Below are positions 50,130 to 60,374 of a stretch of 64,000 nt of DNA, piece after piece. The stretch covers positions 5,619,501 to 5,683,500 of the forward strand of contig JAJNNQ010000003.1 of assembly GCA_027886175.1 (NCBI GenBank), written 5' to 3'. This DNA is from Phylloscopus collybita. Taxonomy: Eukaryota; Chordata; Aves; Passeriformes; Phylloscopidae. The notes under the pieces are model-generated. The model saw nothing but the letters and a program-made list of their open reading frames with translations, ran no database searches and was not told the origin of the DNA. How positions within the stretch are numbered: the first letter of the stretch is position 1; the number at the start of each line of letters is the position of its first letter. The position numbers and the translations under genes were made by a program.

Positions 50130-53100
50130 TAACTGAGCTGAATCAGATCACCCAGGCTGTGTTACCTGCTGCCACCTGCTCACAGGATGATGAGAGCTGT
50201 GGGTGATCTGTGCCTGCTGACTTAATGATGATCATTTTCTATGTGGTCATCGAAACAACTGGTAAATTTTGTGTTACAGTACTGCCACGTTTTCTGCATG
50301 TATTAAAGTTACTTGAATTTGTGGTGATTGGCTGGAAATTTCAACAACACAGCGTTGAGTTTCTAGCTTAGGAGTGCTTCAGTGGCTGCTTGGCTTTACT
50401 CTGCTTTTTGCCCAGGGTTGTGAAATCCAGGTGTACTTGGTTGGGCAGTGAGGGACAGTACCAGCACTGAAAGGAAATTGAAACATTGGGGTCATCAGGC
50501 CTGAGTGCCAGTACAGTGCTTTTCAAGTCTAAATAGGTTAAAACTGTTGGTAGGTTTAACATTATGGCTTCCTTGAACCCCACATGCTATTTCTAAAGGT
50601 TTAAGATCCTCTTTTTACGTAGTAGGGTATAAATACCCTCCTTTTCTCCCTGCTGGTGCTGCTGAAACTGTAACTTTTTGCCAGGATAGATAATGATTAA
50701 CTTGGGTGCTCTTTGTGCACAGGGAAGGAAACACCTGACACACTGCCAGGTTTGCTTTGGCTGCCGAGGAAAACCAAGCAAAATCTTTGGAGAGAAAACC
50801 AATTGGTCACTGACAGGAGCCAGTGTCTGAGGATTCACCCAAATTTAAGACAAAGCTCCTGCTGCTGTGTTGAGGGGACCTTCCTCCAGGCAGAGGGTGA
50901 GGAGACACAGTGTCAGAGAGCACTTGCTCAGCATCTGGCAGGCAGATGTGTGACCCTGGTGGGAAAAGCTGTAACTGCTCTTTGAGGGGCAGCAGGAGAG
51001 GCCTTCCCCACGTGCTACAAAGAACTGAGTCTTGGTTTGTATTTTAATCAACTCAGTATCCTGTGAAATATTTAGAAAGTGCATTGCATGGTGATACTGG
51101 TCAGTCTGCAGGTGTGATGTTTAGGAAGGTTTTTCTGAAGCCTCCTTTATCCAGTGTCCCACCTGTCTGTATCTCTCAGTATTTTGCAGAGAGGGCATGA
51201 AATTAGAAAGCCTGCTGTGGGCTGGGAATTCCCAAACCTTGTCACCACTCCTGGGGATAAGACCTGTGTTCTCCAGAGGCAGAGACAGCAGCTCAGGGCT
51301 CTGTGTTACACCTGGCAAGTGTTTTGGGAGGCATGCAAGTCCCCAGCACAGCTTCCTGCCCATACTCAGGGTGGTGCATGGGGCTGCCAGGCTGTGCTTG
51401 GCCATGAACAGGTCCTGGAGGGCCATTCCAGGCTCCCACTTTTCTCACACACTGCTAAACAGCTGTTTGTGTGTCACCAGATGCATGAGGAACCTCACAG
51501 GGGTTGGTGGTTGTGAGCCTCTCCAGGTTCTCTAATGAAGGCATATTATTTCCTATAAGCTAAAACTTGGTTATTTTTTCCTTCATTATCTCTGGTATTA
51601 AGTAATACTGGTGTGAGGTGGTATAGATAGATGTACCCTGTATCTCTCTCTAAATCTGTCTCTAATCTTGTCTAAAACCATATGCTTGGCAGCTTAAGAG
51701 CCATAAGTAGAGGATGCAAATGTGAAACATCAGGGATGTTTATGTGGAGTGCTAAGGCATGATTCATACTGAAATAATTTTATGTTGTGTATTCATAGCT
51801 AAATATTAGTAGAATTCATATGACTACCAGAACATCATAATGTGTGAAAACTGTGACAAAACCATTTGAGATGCACTTTAGTTACATCCTAAGAAAAAGG
51901 TTAGAGAAAACTCGTACCTCGCTGTAAGAAATAAAATGAATAATTCACTAAACATATTTTCAGTATGTAAAAAGAATAAGCTAAAGCAAATAAATAAAAC
52001 CCATTGTAAGTAGTTGAAAAAAATGTTTTGTAGATGTTTATTGTGTTTGTTTAGAATTACCTACATTTATTTCCTGATTTTGTCCCTTCATTTGCCCTTT
52101 CAGAAGCTTTCTTCTAGAATGGCCTAGAAAACTTTCTTGTAAAAAAGCTTTTCTTTTTCCTTGAAAGGCAAGCACTTGCCATTGTTCCCCTTAAGCAGAT
52201 TTTTGTTTAGTTGCAATGTAACTTACAGCAGCGTTGGACCATAGTTTATGGCAGGGAAAACAAGTACAAAGCAGTTACTGGGGAAGCCATCTATGGCAGG
52301 CAAAATTAATGGGCTTCACTTCAATCATGGCTTAATTAATATGCAGATTAGTTCTTGTACTACTATCAAAGCAAGTGGGCATTGTGCAGACAGCCATCAG
52401 TTATTCCATTTTTTTAAAAAATCAATTTTATGTTTCTCCTTATTCCATGTAGCTTTGCATTCCTTTAAAAATAGAGTATATATATGATACTTATATGTAT
52501 AAATAAATGTAAACATGTATTAGTTAACAGAAGCTAGATTTTTCTGCTTACCTTGCTTGGAATGGCACTTTGGGATGCTTTGTAGTGGGTGTACAGAGCA
52601 AGCCTGGCACTGCTTCCCTCGGTGTGAGGATTTGGCTGCACTTGGAGTTGTGTTTTATGTCATTTGAAAGTGATATTGGTTAATTATTTCTGTGGGTTGT
52701 TCCCCAAATGGTAAAATAATGTCAGTACTGTTCCCAAATAGCAACAAACTTGGTAATTGAAGAAAAAAAAAAAAGGGGGGTAGAGTGACAAATTTGTTTC
52801 TGAGAGGGAAGAAAACTCATGTAGGGCAATATATGGTCTGTCAAACAACTATGTAATTACAGGAATGGAAAGACAAAAAATATTTGCAGTAAATTTATTT
52901 GTATTTATCTGATTTCTGAAATTCAAAAGCTAATGAGAAGCTTCTCATTTGTAAAAGGAAGAGTGACTTGCATCATCTGTCTCTATCTCCTGTGCTATTT
53001 TTCCCAGTGTTGCCATTCCTGCTAATCTTTCTTTGTCCCAGCTCCCCTAAATCTCATGGTTTTTTGTGGGCTTGCTTGAAGCCGAGACATAGACTAATAT

Positions 53101-54004
53101 CCTTCTCCCAGAGGTTTACTTCTGGCTGCTTCTGCTGGAGGGTAGAGGTTAGAGATGGAGCCTGCTTAATGTATCTGTAGTTTTTCTTTGAGATGATTAG
53201 TGCTTGAGTTGACTGAAAGTATGAATCCCAAACTTCCTCTAAAATAAAGCCGGGGGGTAAATGGTGGTTGATGACTTAAGGCTGTTTTTGTTCTAGAGGT
53301 GGTGGAAACCTGAAAGAATTGATGTTTGTGACATGAATTTCCACTTTCTTCTCCATGTAAGCTTTCTGAACAAGCAGCAGATTATGAAAACATACATTTT
53401 AAAAAGCAGTGAAATGGTTTTAAATGGCTCCTGTAGTGTTTTTTCTTTAAAGATGAACTATCTTTATATGTTTATAGTCTTTTGCAAGCGGAGAGGGATG
53501 CATGATTCCTTGGGCTTTTTTCTCTGCAAAAGAGCTAACCAAGCTTTTATTGAAATGAAAAGATTGCTCTTGAAATCTGTTTAAAGATAAAATCAGAAGT
53601 AACTCTGACATGCTAGCTAAATTTTGTAGGACTGTTTGCCACTCTTAAAAGTGTGCTACAGAGACACACATATAAATAGGAGAAGAAAGTGGTAAAAAAA
53701 TGGGGAATGTAAAACTGCAGGCTTTCTTATTAGCTAAAGTGGAAAAATAGAGGTCCCAATTTTTGTCCTTTTTCTTCAGATTTTTATTTTCCCCCCTAAA
53801 ACCAGAATTTCTAAACTAGAAGCCACACTGAGCAGCTGACAGACAGCAGCCTGGGAAGTTAGCACTGAAGCAAACAAATCCTTTCCTGTATCATACACTG
53901 CTGTGATCTCTGTCTTAAAAAAGAAAAAGAATCCCATTCTTTGAACACTCATGTGATAATCTGGATGTAATAAATGCACAGGTTCAGCTGGTTTGTATTT
54001 TGTG

Positions 54005-54067
54005 AGGGTTTTTTTGTGGGTTTTGTTTGGTTGGTTCTTGTGGTTTGTTTGTTTTTGTATTTTTTTC
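54005..54067. repeat. T/G-rich low-complexity patch
   Basis: T runs interspersed with G, GG and GGG (TTTGTTTGG, TTGGTT units). No transposon is recognised on either side. Confidence 0.7.
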
Positions 54068-55090
54068 TCCCCAAGTACCCAGTACTTCCCAGTTTATGTA
54101 TTCAGCATGAGCTTTCAAAGTAGTGTAAGTAGAAACAGAACTTTAGGGGCTTTACAAGTGCACACAGTATTTGCTTTACAGATGGACAAAGAGGAATTTG
54201 CTACATTGACAAATGAATCTCGAATTTCCTGAGTTAGCTGTAAAGATGTGTATAGCGTGACTCGGACTAAAGATGCTCTAACAAGTTGGACTGACTGGTG
54301 TGAATGTTTTTTGTGATGGCTCCACTAAGTTCAGCATCTTTGCATTATTTATAGCCATCTGCTTGATGTGTTGAAGGCTCTGGCTCAATTAGATTACCTT
54401 TTAGCAGGAACAGCTCTCAGGAACAGTGCAAACAGGCATGAGTCTGGCTGCTGCAGAATAAATAAGAAAGTAAATAAAGTCAGTGGTGTCTTCCTGCAGG
54501 GCTCTTTAACTGCTTTACTTATGGAGTAAAAAGGACACATAATGAAAATATTTCAGGACAAAATATGTGATGACCTTTGCCCCTGTAGTGAGAAAAAATG
54601 TTGTTAAGGAATGGAATTATCCATGGATTTACAATGGATTGCAAAAAAGCCCAAAACTAATCCAACAAGCCAGTGAGTTATAAATGCCTCTGAGCTGCTG
54701 AACTTCTGAAAGTCTGAATTTCTGTTTTGTAGGATGGAGTTGTTTATAAACTTAACTGGGGGGAGATATGGAAGTGATATCTGAAAAACTGTTTAAAAAG
54801 ACCAGCCAAGAATGATGGAAACCTCAACATACTGTGCTGCTGTGACCACAGGAAGTCCTTCAGTCCTATTTCAATCTGTTTCTAACAGCAGCACTAGGAG
54901 AACAGATTTCCTCTCCTGCATGATCTGGTTTGGAGAAAAATTTTGCTCTCAAATGAGTCATTTCACTGTGGAAATACGGGAGGAGTGAGGGATATTGCAT
55001 TGACTCCCTCTTAATTGTGGGTGGAGAAAGGAAAAGCACATCCCAGATGCTTTTAGAGAACTGTAAGCTGTAAGCAAGAGTGTGCAGCCC

Positions 55091-55133
55091 CAGAATTTTC
55101 CTGTGTGCTCCCCCAGAGTTTTCCTGTGTGCTC
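55091..55133. repeat. 23-base tandem duplication
   Basis: Two 20-base copies, CAGAATTTTCCTGTGTGCTC at 55091 and a copy with one mismatch at 55114, are separated by three C. Near-identity suggests a fairly recent local duplication. Confidence 0.9.
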
Positions 55134-55592
55134 AGAAATCAGGGTGAGATGGAGAGGCAAAGCAATCTTTGAGCTTGAAAAGATCCCCCAGGTCAGCATC
55201 TTCTGGGGGTCAGCAGGGTTGTAAGATTAAGGAGAATTCAAGCGTTCATTCATCCTTGCTAAATAGACTCCTATCAGTAATGCAAAATGAGAATGTTAAT
55301 TAGGAGATGTGAATGGATGGTGACAGTGTTGGTATGGAGGACAAGTGCTGAGGAGTAGGCTTGCAAGCTTTTTATTGTGTTCCCTCCAAAAACCTGCACC
55401 TGGGTGTAAGAATGCCTGTGTCAGCCATTCTTGAGAGCCAGCACCTCAAGGGTGGTGTGAAACCTTGGAGTTCCATGGTCAGAGATGAAAATTGCTCTGG
55501 GGAAACTTTGTTGAAATGCATGGGGTCAGTATAGTCCTAATTTTTTAATTTTTTTTTCTGTTGAATTTAACTTTTCTTAACTGCTCAAGAGA

Positions 55593-55647
55593 ATTGTATT
55601 ATTAACAATAATACAATAATAATAATTATTATTGTTAATAATACAAT
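55593..55647. repeat. A+T-rich palindrome, 20-base perfect arms
   Basis: Left arm 55593-55612 (ATTGTATTATTAACAATAAT) is the exact reverse complement of right arm 55628-55647. The 15 bases between are also A+T-only and can extend pairing in part. It would extrude easily as a cruciform. Confidence 0.9.
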
Positions 55648-55789
55648 TATTAACATTGACACAATGGAGTGATTTCAGTAGTCGGGAGCTTTTTTGCATG
55701 TTGATTAGTGTTAGTTTATGGGGAAAAACATTAGAAGGATGTGGAATTCTGCCTCCACAGAGGTGAAGAGAAGCTGTCCACTCTAAGGA

Positions 55790-56220
55790 CCATGACTGAC
55801 TGGAGCATACACATCAGTAACACTTGTAATTATGTAATTTGGGTTTTAGCATCTGCTTCTTCCTTAATTGGACAAATTACAACCAGTACAAATTATTATG
55901 ACAATGGCAGTAATTACAGATTGATAAATCAGAGGAACAAAGATGGTGCCAACAATTTGTTCTCTCCCCTAAATCATCTTGGTCTGCAGTTGTATGGCAA
56001 CGCTGCCATTTCTTCATCCTCTGGAAGTTGTTTTTCACTTTCAAGCTGCTTCTTGATATTTTTAAATCAGCCAGTTATTATCTTAGCATGACATTTGGCC
56101 TGCAGTTCCCAGCTAGGGGTGGAAAAGGCTATCATTGGGACTCTCTGCACAAAATAGCTGGGCAGAACATTTCTGTACACAGAGACTGTTATTCTCACCT
56201 TTCGAAGAGCAATTTCTTTG
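55790..56220. promoter_or_regulatory. Possible conserved non-coding element
   Basis: The stretch has TGTAATTATGTAATTTG, TCCTTAATTGGACAAATTAC and GGCAGTAATTACAG between about 55825 and 55920, followed by GAGGAACAAAGATGG, an HMG/SOX-type core (ACAAAG). Low-complexity DNA is absent. Open frames across it lack domains. A regulatory role is inferred from clustered motifs and no target gene is known. Confidence 0.25.
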
Positions 56221-56522
56221 ATGACTTGGAGAATATTTGACCTTCAAAGTAAAAGCTGCGGGCAGGACAATGTGCTTTTGTAGTAGTTGTGTAGAGGGTT
56301 GAATTTTGTGTGCGTGTCTTCCTTGTCAGTTTTGAGAATAATCTCTTCACTTTTCTGTAAATTGCAGTGATTGTTGTTGAACTGGTTGGTCCCATTCAGG
56401 CTTAGAACTGAATTACCAATAGTCGAGAACAGGTAATATTTAAGAAAACATCTTTTCTTGAAAAGCTCATGGAATTCTTAAAAGCCTCTCCAGATACACA
56501 TGAGAAAAACAGGTTTCTTCTA

Positions 56523-56567
56523 TTTTCTATATAAGTGATTTTCTGTTTTCTGTGTAAGTGATTTTCT
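56523..56567. repeat. 23-base tandem duplication
   Basis: TTTTCTATATAAGTGATTTTCT at 56523-56544 recurs with two mismatches at 56546-56567. Confidence 0.85.
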
Positions 56568-58503
56568 TTTTACCCCGAGAAAAAACCCTCTCTTGTTGTC
56601 TCCCAACTTCAGGCTAAAGGACAAAAGCATGTGATGTTTGGGTGAAAACCTGTCCCCAAAGTACCTGTACCCCAAACACCTGCAGGCCTTTGCACACTAG
56701 CCAACTAGCAAAAACATGTTCCTGAATTTGAGGATGACTTGGGAGGCTGCTCAGCAGAGAGGTCAGAGCAGACAGATCTTAAACTCTTTTAGAACTGTTC
56801 TCTTTTATTTTATCTACTGTCAGAGGAGCTTCAAGAATGACTTCAAGGGAATACACATATATTTATACATTTTTAAGTTTAATCAGGAACTTGTGCTTCT
56901 AACTTCTTGACTGAATTAAAAAAAAATAAATTGCACTAATTTTTAAAAACTTGCATGTGTTCTAGAATGCTGTAGCACAAATGAACATTGCCGGCAATTG
57001 AAGATCCCAAAGAAAGCAAAGAAAGAATTGTTTTCCTGTTGAAAAGATTTTTCAAAGATTTTGCTGAAAGAATAAATATTTAAACTTTGCTCTGTCCACT
57101 GTTCTGTCAACTGTTGAGATTATTGATGTGTTCTCTAATTTTGACCGGAAAATCTGATACATGGACTGACAGAATTTATGTGTTGCTTGTGCACACCAAG
57201 GGAAGGGATCTGATTACATATTGAGGCAATAACTGGTTTCTTATTTGGGAGCATAGTATTTTTTAAAAAGAGCAATTTCTATTGAGGTTTGAGAGTACTG
57301 ATTACAAAAAGTTAGAGCAGAAAATCCTAAATAGTGATTGGTTATTGTGAAACACGTGTCTGTATTAATATCTAATTAATATTAACTGTGTTCAGTTAAT
57401 ATCTTCAATTTAATACTAAGGTTTAAATTACAAATTTAATCAAAATAATTCAGTTCATCTTAGCATTGCTTTTTCTGTCTGAATACTGTGTACTAACAAA
57501 TAATACAGTTTTGGTTAGTGATCTTTCCAAAATCGGTGACGTTTTGCTAGATTTGTACCAGCATAAATAAATATATTTCCCTTTCCATTCTATTAGACTG
57601 GTCTCTTTCATTCATCATAATGTATTTTTTCACCTTTCCCTTTATGTTTTCCCAACTCCATGTATCTGTGGGGGACTGGGGCAAGAGGCTCAAAGCTGCA
57701 TTTTATGGAGCATGTGTCTGGCTTGCTGTGGCACGTGGATGCCTCTGTGGGCAGAGAACTGAATTAGTTATGTGTATTATTTGTACTGCTTTATGGAGCA
57801 CTGCTGCACTCTGTGGACAAACAAAGTGGATAATCTGGTGTCTGTTAATGCTCTGTGGAGTTTGATGTGAACCCTTCAGCTCTGCTTTTCATTGTGGGAA
57901 TAAATGGATCAAACTAATCAACAGGTTAGAGGAGCTGACCTTTGTAGCAGCTGGGCAACAAATTCCTGACAAGCACTGCTGGTTTTTACCCAGTCCCTCC
58001 TGAATCATTTCATGATTTATTTTTATTTCCAGTAAATTATGTTTAACTAGAGGACCACAAACACTTGTTAAAAGAGTGCTGGGATCATTCCCCTCTGCTC
58101 ACATATGCACTTGATGGAAGCCCAATATTCCAAAGTACTGTATGTGCTCCTTTCTTCGGATGGGGGTGGTGGTTCATGTTTCTGTAGGATGAGGGACTGC
58201 AGGAGCAGGTAACCACACACAGTTGTTTCCTGCTAAGTAAAAACATGTGTGAATTCTTCCCTAGTACAGAAGAATCCATTTTCATGTAGCCCTGCCTTTG
58301 AAAATGACACTTTACAGAAGATTAGGAAGGGACTGTGCTGGAGAGATACTCCGTGCTGTAAACTCGGCTTAAAAATCTGAGCAATGGTGTCTTTCACAGG
58401 TGCTAAGTTAGCAGGTGAATTTGTGACTGCCAGAGTGGAGGAGAAAGAAGATGAGCTTCTGAGAGAACTGTTTATTTATTTAGGACTATTTGAGTTGTTT
58501 GCA

Positions 58504-58832
58504 GAATCATAGAATATCCTGAGTTGGGACCCTCAAGGATCACGGAGTCGAACCCCTGGCCCTGCACAGACACCCCAACAATCCCACCCTGTACCTGAGA
58601 GTGTTTGCTAAACACTGCTTGAACTCTGTCAGGCTTGGGGCTGTGATCACTTCCCTGGGAACCTGTCCCAGTGTCCAGCCACCCTCTGGGACAAGAACCT
58701 TTTCTTAATATCCACCCTAAACCTCCCCTGTCTCAGCTCCATGCCATTCCCTTGGGTTCTGTCACTGGTCACCAGAGAGCAGAGATCAGTGTCTGCCCCT
58801 CTGCTTCCCCTTGTGAGGAAGCTGCAGACTGT
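58504..58832 (-). mobile_element. CR1 LINE fragment with 3' end
   Basis: On the plus strand this begins with 'gaatcatagaatatcctgagttggga' (reverse complement of the CR1 tail) and continues through 'ctcaaggatcacggagtcgaacccctggccctgcacagacaccccaaca', 'ttgaactctgtcaggcttggggctgtgatcacttccctggga', 'cctgtcccagtgtccagccaccctctgg', 'aagaaccttttcttaatatccaccctaaacctcccctg' and ends near 'gaagctgcagactgt'. It is a well-preserved copy of about 330 bases of the same general type as the plus-strand copy at 41866-42297. It is 5'-truncated with no usable reverse transcriptase. Confidence 0.95.
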
Positions 58833-60241
58833 GTTTAGTTAGAGAGGACACAATTCACAAGTAAGACAATACTAAAATTTCTTGGGGATTATTTGCTTAG
58901 AGTAATTTTTAATGCTTTTGTTCTGCTGTGTCTTTTTTTTTTTCATGGAAGACATAATTTAGTTTGTGAAACTCTAGGATGGTATTTACAGAACAAAGTA
59001 TCTTAACCTGAAATCTGGTGATATATTGGTATTTAAAGCAGTGATAATGCTGTTAGTGAGGAGCTTTAATTGCATGATTATAGACCAACAAAATTAGGCA
59101 CAGCGACGTGCAGTCATGATAACCCAGTGATATGGTAAATTTATAGATAAGACTTCCTTTCTCTGCATCCCTATATTGTCAGTATATAAAAATGTTCCTA
59201 AAAGCATGTACTTCAGGGAATTGGGTGCTTCCTCCTGCATACTGCCTTCCCAGCCAGTTTGCTGATAGGCTGTATGGATTCAGCACATTGATAAGGTTCA
59301 GTATTTCAAGGATGGCTATTTACCTCATGCCCTTGGAAAAATCCCTCTCCATGTGCAAGTTTCTTACCTTCAAAATATTAATCTTGGAGGATACTGTGTG
59401 AAATCCATCAGGAGTCCAAGGTGTACAAGGTTTATTTTATGGGATCCCAGCTGTACCTGTGGAGTTGGCTTTGCTCGTGTGCTGCACTGGGAACCCCCCC
59501 CCCCCAGCCATCTGTTTTGCAACCCATTTTGAAAAAAAACACCATAGCAAAGCACTCAGATTGCCTGTTAATGGAAGACTGAAGTTTATGATGACAGGTC
59601 AGCTTGTAAACATGGATTTACTGTTCTCTTTTGCTGTGTGTCTATGCTAATCCATAGTTACATGCTATAAACTGAGACCTCCTATGAAATTCTACATGCA
59701 AATCAGACATTATTCTGTGTTACTCTGATAGGGGTTTTTGGGATGTGATCTTTGGGATGCATGAGTTCCCAGGAGGTATGTGACAGGAAGAGTACTGATT
59801 ATAACTACCCTTTTTCTTCCGTGAAGTGTTACACAGTCCATGGCACTGACTGCTCCAGAGCAACATCTTAGTTTTGTGCAAGGACGAGGCAAAATGTGTC
59901 TTATTACTGAGAGTGTGCTCAGCAGCACAGTTGGGAATGATTAAATGCAGCTCAGAGCAACATCTTTGCTCATGGCACAGTGATTCAGCACTTCATGTTT
60001 CTGAGCAAGGAACAGGACTGCAGCCATCCCCTAATTGCTGTCAGCCTCGTGTACAACCAGTGTTTTCTGCTTGGGCCCTGTGCTTTGTCCATCCTCTGCA
60101 CTCTCCTTCTCCCAGTTAAACCATGGCAAGTGAACTTGCAGAGGTGTTACACCCTGGAGATAACAGTTGAATAGCATCATTCATTAAAACAAAACAAAAC
60201 AACCTATATGGTCTCTGCTGCTTTTCATTTTGAAATAGGAA
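58833..60241. other. Unique non-coding DNA
   Basis: No gene or recognised transposon. It contains a T run near 58932-58942 and 12 consecutive C at 59494-59505, unusual in this A+T-rich window. Confidence 0.55.
59494..59505. repeat. Poly-C run
   Basis: Twelve consecutive C. It is the longest C or G homopolymer seen in the window and is prone to length error in sequencing. Confidence 0.9.
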
Positions 60242-60374
60242 AATGATCTTGGCACAGGGCATTTCCTGGGGATTAATGACTGGCTGGGGTTAATGGCCCT
60301 TGGCTGCGCTGTGGGCCATCATCTCCTCCCTGCTGGTCATTAATCTGCAGGAAATGCCCTGTGCCAAGATCATT
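60242..60374. repeat. Long imperfect inverted repeat (hairpin), possible foldback element
   Basis: The left arm begins AATGATCTTGGCACAGGGCA at 60242, and the right arm ends with the exact reverse complement of that at 60374. Pairing stays nearly perfect for about 39 bases (two mismatches, in the CTGGGG/CTGCAG part). After a four-base gap and several mismatches it continues to GGCCC (60295-60299) against GGGCC (60313-60317), leaving a loop of about 13 bases. There is no open frame and no matching host gene. Possibilities are a small non-autonomous DNA transposon (MITE or foldback), a local inverted duplication, or a hairpin RNA source. No target-site duplication is obvious. Confidence 0.85.

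Larger units (their letters stand above)
49009..58503. other. Unique non-coding DNA
   Basis: No gene is recognised. Items inside include T/G-rich patches at 49063-49128 and 54005-54067, a compact palindrome at 49516-49541, a more G+C-rich part at about 50700-51530, 14 A at 50116-50129, an A/G run at 52763-52780, two 23-base-period duplications (55091-55133 and 56523-56567), an A+T palindrome at 55593-55647 and a possible regulatory stretch at 55790-56220. The texture around 52230-52420 (TTAATTAATATGCAGATTAG) also hints at regulatory DNA. Confidence 0.5.

Noticed and set aside
50700..51540. G+C-richer segment with many overlapping open frames, considered as a gene or CpG island
   Set aside because: CpG is not enriched, frames on both strands are equally open, and no domain or splice structure is seen.
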